In this document: piece by piece, positions 15,592 through 18,093 of the stretch
How positions within the stretch are numbered: position 1 is the stretch's first letter
Layout of the letters: every line of letters starts with the position of its first letter
The notes under the pieces: generated by a model
Told to the model about the DNA's origin: nothing
Databases searched by the model: none
What the model saw: the letters and a program-made list of their open reading frames with translations, nothing else
Assembly: GCA_900547765.1 (NCBI GenBank)
Contig: URIA01000047.1
Span: 1-18,093, forward strand
Reading direction: 5' to 3'
Length of the DNA stretch: 18,093 nt
Source of the DNA: an uncultured Collinsella sp.
GTDB taxonomy: Bacteria; Actinomycetota; Coriobacteriia; Coriobacteriales; Coriobacteriaceae
Made by a program: the position numbers and the translations under genes

Positions 15592-15609
15592 GGACAGGTT
15601 TATTTTGGC
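15577..15609. repeat. REP-like motif overlapping the acetyltransferase stop codon
   Basis: AAACCT (15577-15582) pairs with AGGTTT (15596-15601), and the stretch TTAGGGACAGGTTTATTTTG resembles the GGGAC-plus-T-run motifs dispersed with REP-associated (IS200-like) transposases in Firmicutes and Coriobacteriia. The resemblance is from memory. A related motif, GGGGACGTTCCTTTT, lies at 18029-18043. Confidence 0.45.
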
Positions 15610-15714
15610 CGCTTTGTAGCGTCAATCCACCGCGAGAAGTACGGATTCACGCGTCTTTTGATGCGGATGGGCTTAATTTGGCTTCGATTTGGGTCCGTTT
15701 GGCTTCGATTCGAA

Positions 15715-15837
15715 CTAAGTGAGTAGACTTTTTGGCGCTGGTCGAGCACAAGGCGTATCTGCCTTAGTAAAACCGCAGGTCACAGAGGTGACAGTTTTTG
15801 GTGTGCTCGACAGGTCACGAAAAGTCTACTCACTTAG
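15715..15837. repeat. Nested long inverted repeat, possible structured element
   Basis: Bases 15715-15732 are the perfect reverse complement of 15820-15837 (18 bp; CTAAGTGAGTAGACTTTT). Inside, GTCGAGCACA (15741-15750) pairs perfectly with TGTGCTCGAC (15802-15811). The centre can fold into two more hairpins, AGGC/GCCT (about 15751-15764) and AAAAC/GTTTT enclosing GTCAC/GTGAC (about 15769-15797). The result is a branched structure with three levels of pairing. It is not a tRNA. It could be a mobile-element remnant, a bidirectional terminator between convergent genes or a structured RNA. Confidence 0.7.
15764..15797. repeat. AAAACCGCAGGT repeat, copy 1
   Basis: TTAGTAAAACCGCAGGT (15764-15780) matches copy 2 at 15933-15949 in 16 of 17 bases. 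Both copies end in AGGT(G)ACAGTTT. This copy forms the apex of the nested hairpin. Confidence 0.6.
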
Positions 15838-15892
15838 ATTTGCGGTACTGGATATTCTGAGCAGGAACAGTTGAGCTTGGACGGCGCGTATT

Positions 15893-15925
15893 GCCAGGCG
15901 ATGTTGGCATCTGTGCCATGCTGGC
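15893..15925. repeat. Small double hairpin
   Basis: GCCAG (15893-15897) pairs with CTGGC (15921-15925), enclosing TGGCA (15905-15909) paired with TGCCA (15914-15918). There is no T-run next to it on either strand, so it is not an obvious terminator. Confidence 0.4.
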
Positions 15926-15932
15926 TTGAGAT

Positions 15933-15972
15933 TTAATAAAACCGCAGGTAAAACGTTCATTAGGTACAGTTT
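15933..15972. repeat. AAAACCGCAGGT repeat, copy 2
   Basis: The left part (15933-15949) and right part (AGGTACAGTTT, 15962-15972) match copy 1, with a different and slightly longer middle. It lies 16 bases past the stop codon of the regulator gene. Read on the minus strand, it ends in GGTTTTATT and might help end that transcript, although I see no strong GC stem. Confidence 0.55.
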
Positions 15973-15987
15973 GCCTCGTTTGGTGCG

Positions 15988-16710
15988 CTAGCCGATGGGC
16001 TCGGTGTATTTGGCGCGGTCGGTGCGCTGGATGCGCTTGGAGACGTGGAGCGGGCGGCCGTCGGTGTCGTAGACGTAGTCGGTGATCAGGATCAGCGCCT
16101 GCCCGCGCTCAACGTTGAGCAAAAACGCCTCGTTTTGCGAGGCGTAGCACACCTCAAAGGTCTTATGCCCCTGTGCCGGCGCGCGATGGAACTCCTGTCG
16201 CAGCGTGGCGTAGAGCGAACCGTTAATATCGCGATCGATGAGCGTCTCGAAGCTCGGCGGCAGGTAGGTGGTCTCCAGGCACAGCGGCGCGTCGTCCAGG
16301 TAGCGCAGGCGGACAAGTTTGACGAGCTTGCTGCCCACGGCGGCGTCAAAGAACTTAGCTATGCTGCCGGCCGCCTTGGCAAAGCCCGAGTCCACGGTGC
16401 GCGTGGTTGGCTTCATGCCCTGGCCTTCGACCTGCTTGGTATAGCTCGAAAACACCAGGTTGTTCTCGTGGAGCGCGGGCGTGTCGGCCACAAAGGCGCC
16501 ACGCCCGCGCTCGGTGCGCACCAGGCCCTCATCAACGAGCACCTTAAGGGCGTGGCGCACGGTGCTGCGCGACAGCCCCGATTCGTCCATGAGCTCCATC
16601 TCGGACGGCAGCTTGTCTCCGCGTGCGTAGATGCCGGCGGCGATGCGGTCGCGAAGCGTACCCGCCAAGCGCTCGTATTGGGCCAGTTTCTTTTTAGACG
16701 AAGCGTTCAT
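15988..16710 (-). CDS. GntR-family regulator with UTRA domain (HutC/FrlR type)
   Basis: This 240-residue protein has an N-terminal winged helix-turn-helix (about residues 8-76). Hallmarks are YERLAGTLRDRI, GDKLPSEMEL and the recognition region LSRSTVRHALKVL followed by the wing TERGRGAFV. The C-terminal UTRA domain (about 90-232), with LVKLVRLRYLDDAPLCLETTYLP, would bind a small effector, usually a phosphorylated sugar or amino compound. It is transcribed away from the deglycase gene, so it very probably controls that gene and itself through the shared region 16711-16915, with the sugar-amine phosphate as a likely inducer. AGG about eight bases before the ATG serves as a weak ribosome binding site. 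Confidence 0.9.
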   Translation of the reverse strand: MNASSKKKLAQYERLAGTLRDRIAAGIYARGDKLPSEMELMDESGLSRSTVRHALKVLVDEGLVRTERGRGAFVADTPALHENNLVFSSYTKQVEGQGMKPTTRTVDSGFAKAAGSIAKFFDAAVGSKLVKLVRLRYLDDAPLCLETTYLPPSFETLIDRDINGSLYATLRQEFHRAPAQGHKTFEVCYASQNEAFLLNVERGQALILITDYVYDTDGRPLHVSKRIQRTDRAKYTEPIG

Positions 16711-16721
16711 GCGATCAACCT

Positions 16722-16738
16722 GTATCTAACTTGTATGC
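16722..16738. promoter_or_regulatory. Candidate operator, direct repeat copy 1
   Basis: GTATCTAACTTGTATGC matches 16861-16877 in 16 of 17 bases. It lies 12 bases upstream of the regulator start codon, so binding here would block that gene. Confidence 0.55.
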
Positions 16739-16753
16739 GTATCTAATCAAGCA

Positions 16754-16766
16754 TGTATTCAATACA
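16754..16766. promoter_or_regulatory. Candidate operator, 13-bp palindrome
   Basis: TGTATT-C-AATACA is a perfect inverted repeat of the kind bound by dimeric GntR/HutC regulators. On the minus strand it overlaps a possible -35 (TTGTAT) placed 16 bases before TAGATA, which suggests autoregulation. Confidence 0.55.
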
Positions 16767-16830
16767 ACAACAAAACCGCTGGTAGCTAGTTATCGAAAAC
16801 CGCATCAGCAAAATTTCTAAGATAAATATA

Positions 16831-16840
16831 GCATACAACT
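16831..16840. promoter_or_regulatory. Candidate operator half-site, inverted
   Basis: GCATACAACT is the reverse complement of AGTTGTATGC, differing by one base from the ACTTGTATGC within the two direct repeats. It follows the A/T-rich stretch TAAATATA, where the deglycase promoter may lie. Confidence 0.4.
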
Positions 16841-16860
16841 AGTCGACATCGTCAAAACAT

Positions 16861-16877
16861 GTATGTAACTTGTATGC
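16861..16877. promoter_or_regulatory. Candidate operator, direct repeat copy 2
   Basis: GTATGTAACTTGTATGC repeats the sequence at 16722-16738 with one mismatch. It lies 38 bases before the deglycase start codon, a suitable place for repression of that gene. Confidence 0.55.
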
Positions 16878-16915
16878 CGTCGACAGCATCAAACGAGAAG
16901 AAAGGCTGATGCACG

Positions 16916-17908
16916 ATGACTACTCAGGAACAGGTCAAGGACGTCGTATCCCAGGTTTTGGCCGACAAGGCGGACAAGGGCGGCATCAAGCGCGTCGTGT
17001 GGATCGGCGCCGGCGGCTCCAACGGCGGCAACTATCCTGCCCAGTACTTTATGGAGCACGAGGCCACGCAGGTCGTGAGCTCCAGCTACACGAGCAACGA
17101 GTTCGTGCACGCTACGCCCGCCTATGTCAACGAGAACACCCTGGCCGTCGTCGTTTCCATGCGCGGCACCAAGGAGACCATCGTTGCCGCCCAGGTCGCC
17201 AAGGACCACGGCGCCAGCACCATCGCCATCTACGTTGACGAGTCCGGCCTCACCGAGGTCTGCGACTACAAGGTCCAGTACGACAGCCTGGCCGTCGACG
17301 AGTCCTGCATGGGCCGCACCAACTCCGCCGTCGTGACCATGATCGCCATGGAGCTCACGCAGCAGACCGAGGGCTATGCCGAGTACGAGACCGCCATGGC
17401 CGCCTTTGACCTGATCGATCCCATCTACCGCAAGGCCGTCGAGTACACCCGTCCGCTGGCCGCCAAGTGGGCCGAGCAGAACGCCGACAAGCCCTGCATC
17501 AACGTGATGGCCCAGGGCCCGCTCTTTGGCGCCGCTTACGTCTTTAGCATCTGTAACGTGCAGGAGATGCTGCAGATCGACTCCTGCACCATCAACACCT
17601 GCGACTTCTTCCACGGCCCCTTCGAGATTCTGGACAAGCGCACCTCGCTGTTCCAGCTCATCAGCGTCGGCCGCAGCCGCTGCAACGACGAGCGCGGCAT
17701 TCGCTTCGTCAACCAGTACGGTGGCGAGCGCGTCTACCAGCTCGATGCCAAGGAGCTCGGCCTCAACGACATCAAGGACAGCGTGAGCGAGTACTTCAAC
17801 CACCTGATCTTCGCCCCGATCCTCAACAACGTCTACATGCGTGCGCTTTCCGCCGTCACCCACAAGGACTACATGACGCGCCGCTACATGTGGAAACTCG
17901 ATTACTAG
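16916..17908 (+). CDS. SIS-domain sugar-amine 6-phosphate deglycase (FrlB/FraB-like)
   Basis: This 330-residue protein has two SIS (sugar isomerase) domains, the first with VVWIGAGGSNGG and VVVSMRGTKETIVAA, the second with NVMAQGPLFGAAY. The segment FFHGPFEIL matches the FRHGPLEIV motif of E. coli FrlB. Glu217 lies exactly 16 residues before His233, the spacing of the catalytic Glu214/His230 pair that I recall for Salmonella FraB. The C-terminus RRYMWKLDY also resembles FrlB. The likely reaction splits a phosphorylated Amadori compound, such as fructoselysine or fructoseasparagine 6-phosphate, into glucose 6-phosphate and the free amine. Substrate is not settled. AAAGG (16901-16905) precedes the ATG by ten bases. 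The divergent UTRA regulator supports an inducible catabolic role, but no kinase or transporter gene lies in the window. Confidence 0.82.
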   Translation: MTTQEQVKDVVSQVLADKADKGGIKRVVWIGAGGSNGGNYPAQYFMEHEATQVVSSSYTSNEFVHATPAYVNENTLAVVVSMRGTKETIVAAQVAKDHGASTIAIYVDESGLTEVCDYKVQYDSLAVDESCMGRTNSAVVTMIAMELTQQTEGYAEYETAMAAFDLIDPIYRKAVEYTRPLAAKWAEQNADKPCINVMAQGPLFGAAYVFSICNVQEMLQIDSCTINTCDFFHGPFEILDKRTSLFQLISVGRSRCNDERGIRFVNQYGGERVYQLDAKELGLNDIKDSVSEYFNHLIFAPILNNVYMRALSAVTHKDYMTRRYMWKLDY

Positions 17909-17945
17909 GGATAGAGCAACCTAACAACTCAATGTCCTCATAAGT

Positions 17946-18006
17946 TGCGGTGGAATAGTTCCTGTTTAGGGGCTTGAAGCCTCTATTCAGGAACTATTTC
18001 ACCGCA
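17946..18006. repeat. 61-nt hairpin
   Basis: Bases 17946-17964 pair with 17988-18006 over 19 positions with one G-T wobble (core ATAGTTCCTG/CAGGAACTAT). After a small internal loop, AGGGGC (17968-17973) pairs with GCCTCT (17979-17984). No T-run follows, so it is not a classical terminator, though it could still stop or stabilise the deglycase transcript. Confidence 0.7.
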
Positions 18007-18028
18007 GCTGAATCCAGGGCGGCACTTG

Positions 18029-18045
18029 GGGACGTTCCTTTTAAT
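18029..18045. repeat. REP-like motif
   Basis: GGGGACGTTCCTTTT resembles the GGGAC-GTTC-T-run repeats seen near REP-associated transposases. No transposase gene is in the window. The likeness is from memory and the call is tentative. Confidence 0.4.
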
Positions 18046-18093
18046 ATGAGCAGGACATTGTCAAGAGGCAAAATCGGGCCTGGCCCCAACGAT

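Larger units (their letters stand above)
15592..15987. other. Repeat-rich intergenic region without a gene
   Basis: I see no reading frame with a ribosome binding site and normal codon use in these 396 bases. The region holds the end of a REP-like motif, a direct repeat of TTTGGCTTCGATT (15677-15689 and 15698-15710), the nested hairpin at 15715-15837, a small double hairpin at 15893-15925 and two copies of an AAAACCGCAGGT repeat. It separates two genes pointing toward each other. Confidence 0.7.
17930..18060. repeat. Nested inverted-repeat element downstream of the deglycase
   Basis: The outer arms CAATGTCCTCATA (17930-17942) and TATGAGCAGGACATTG (18045-18060) pair apart from a three-base bulge. 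They enclose the 61-nt hairpin (17946-18006) and a REP-like motif (18029-18045). The layout suggests a short palindromic mobile or dispersed element. Confidence 0.55.

Noticed and set aside
15741..15811. tRNA-like cloverleaf
   Set aside because: The branched pairing looks cloverleaf-like, but there is no T-loop GTTCRA motif, no acceptor stem of seven pairs and no anticodon arm in the right place.
15715..15972. CRISPR array
   Set aside because: There are only two imperfect repeat copies of unequal length, with no regular spacers.
16889..17863. Open frame of 324 codons antisense to the deglycase gene
   Set aside because: Val/Leu/Gly/Asp-rich shadow without domains; the sense protein has clear SIS motifs.

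Overview
The window looks like a piece of chromosome from a high-GC actinobacterium. The strong G/C bias at third codon positions, the AGGAGG-type ribosome binding sites and the mix of genes fit the gut Coriobacteriia, most likely Collinsella or a close relative. That placement is my inference from sequence style, not a search result. All genes point right except one GntR-type regulator.

Layout. Bases 1-518 hold no convincing gene but contain a 203-bp element bounded by 23-bp inverted repeats. Next come a small single-pass membrane protein (519-953) and a two-gene, AT-richer cassette (1076-2166): a minimal nucleotidyltransferase translationally coupled to a helix-turn-helix protein, which looks like a toxin-antitoxin or AbiE-like defence pair. 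Then follow rmuC (DNA recombination), a terminator, an ABC exporter half-transporter, endonuclease III (nth) and a zinc-ribbon membrane protein of unknown function with its own terminator.

An orphan ATP-grasp ligase of the glutathionylspermidine-synthase type (7609-9075) sits between two copies of a ~45-bp direct repeat. The right copy leads into the 5' region of mfd, where a terminator-like hairpin lies just ahead of the start codon. mfd (transcription-repair coupling factor), a PAP2-family membrane phosphatase and a threonine-aldolase-like PLP enzyme form a close co-directional run ended by a strong terminator. A GNAT acetyltransferase follows, and its last codons overlap a REP-like palindrome. 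The 396-bp gap after it (15592-15987) is dense in inverted and direct repeats, including a nested 18-bp plus 10-bp stem structure.

The right end holds a divergent pair: a GntR/UTRA regulator on the minus strand and an SIS-domain sugar-amine 6-phosphate deglycase (FrlB/FraB-like) on the plus strand. The 205-bp region between them carries several TTGTATGC-type repeats and a 13-bp palindrome that are good operator candidates. The window closes with a 61-nt hairpin nested in a larger inverted repeat beside a REP-like motif.

Housekeeping DNA repair (rmuC, nth, mfd) dominates the core. The accessory interest lies in the NTase/HTH pair, the repeat-flanked ATP-grasp gene, the deglycase locus and the four or five structured intergenic elements.
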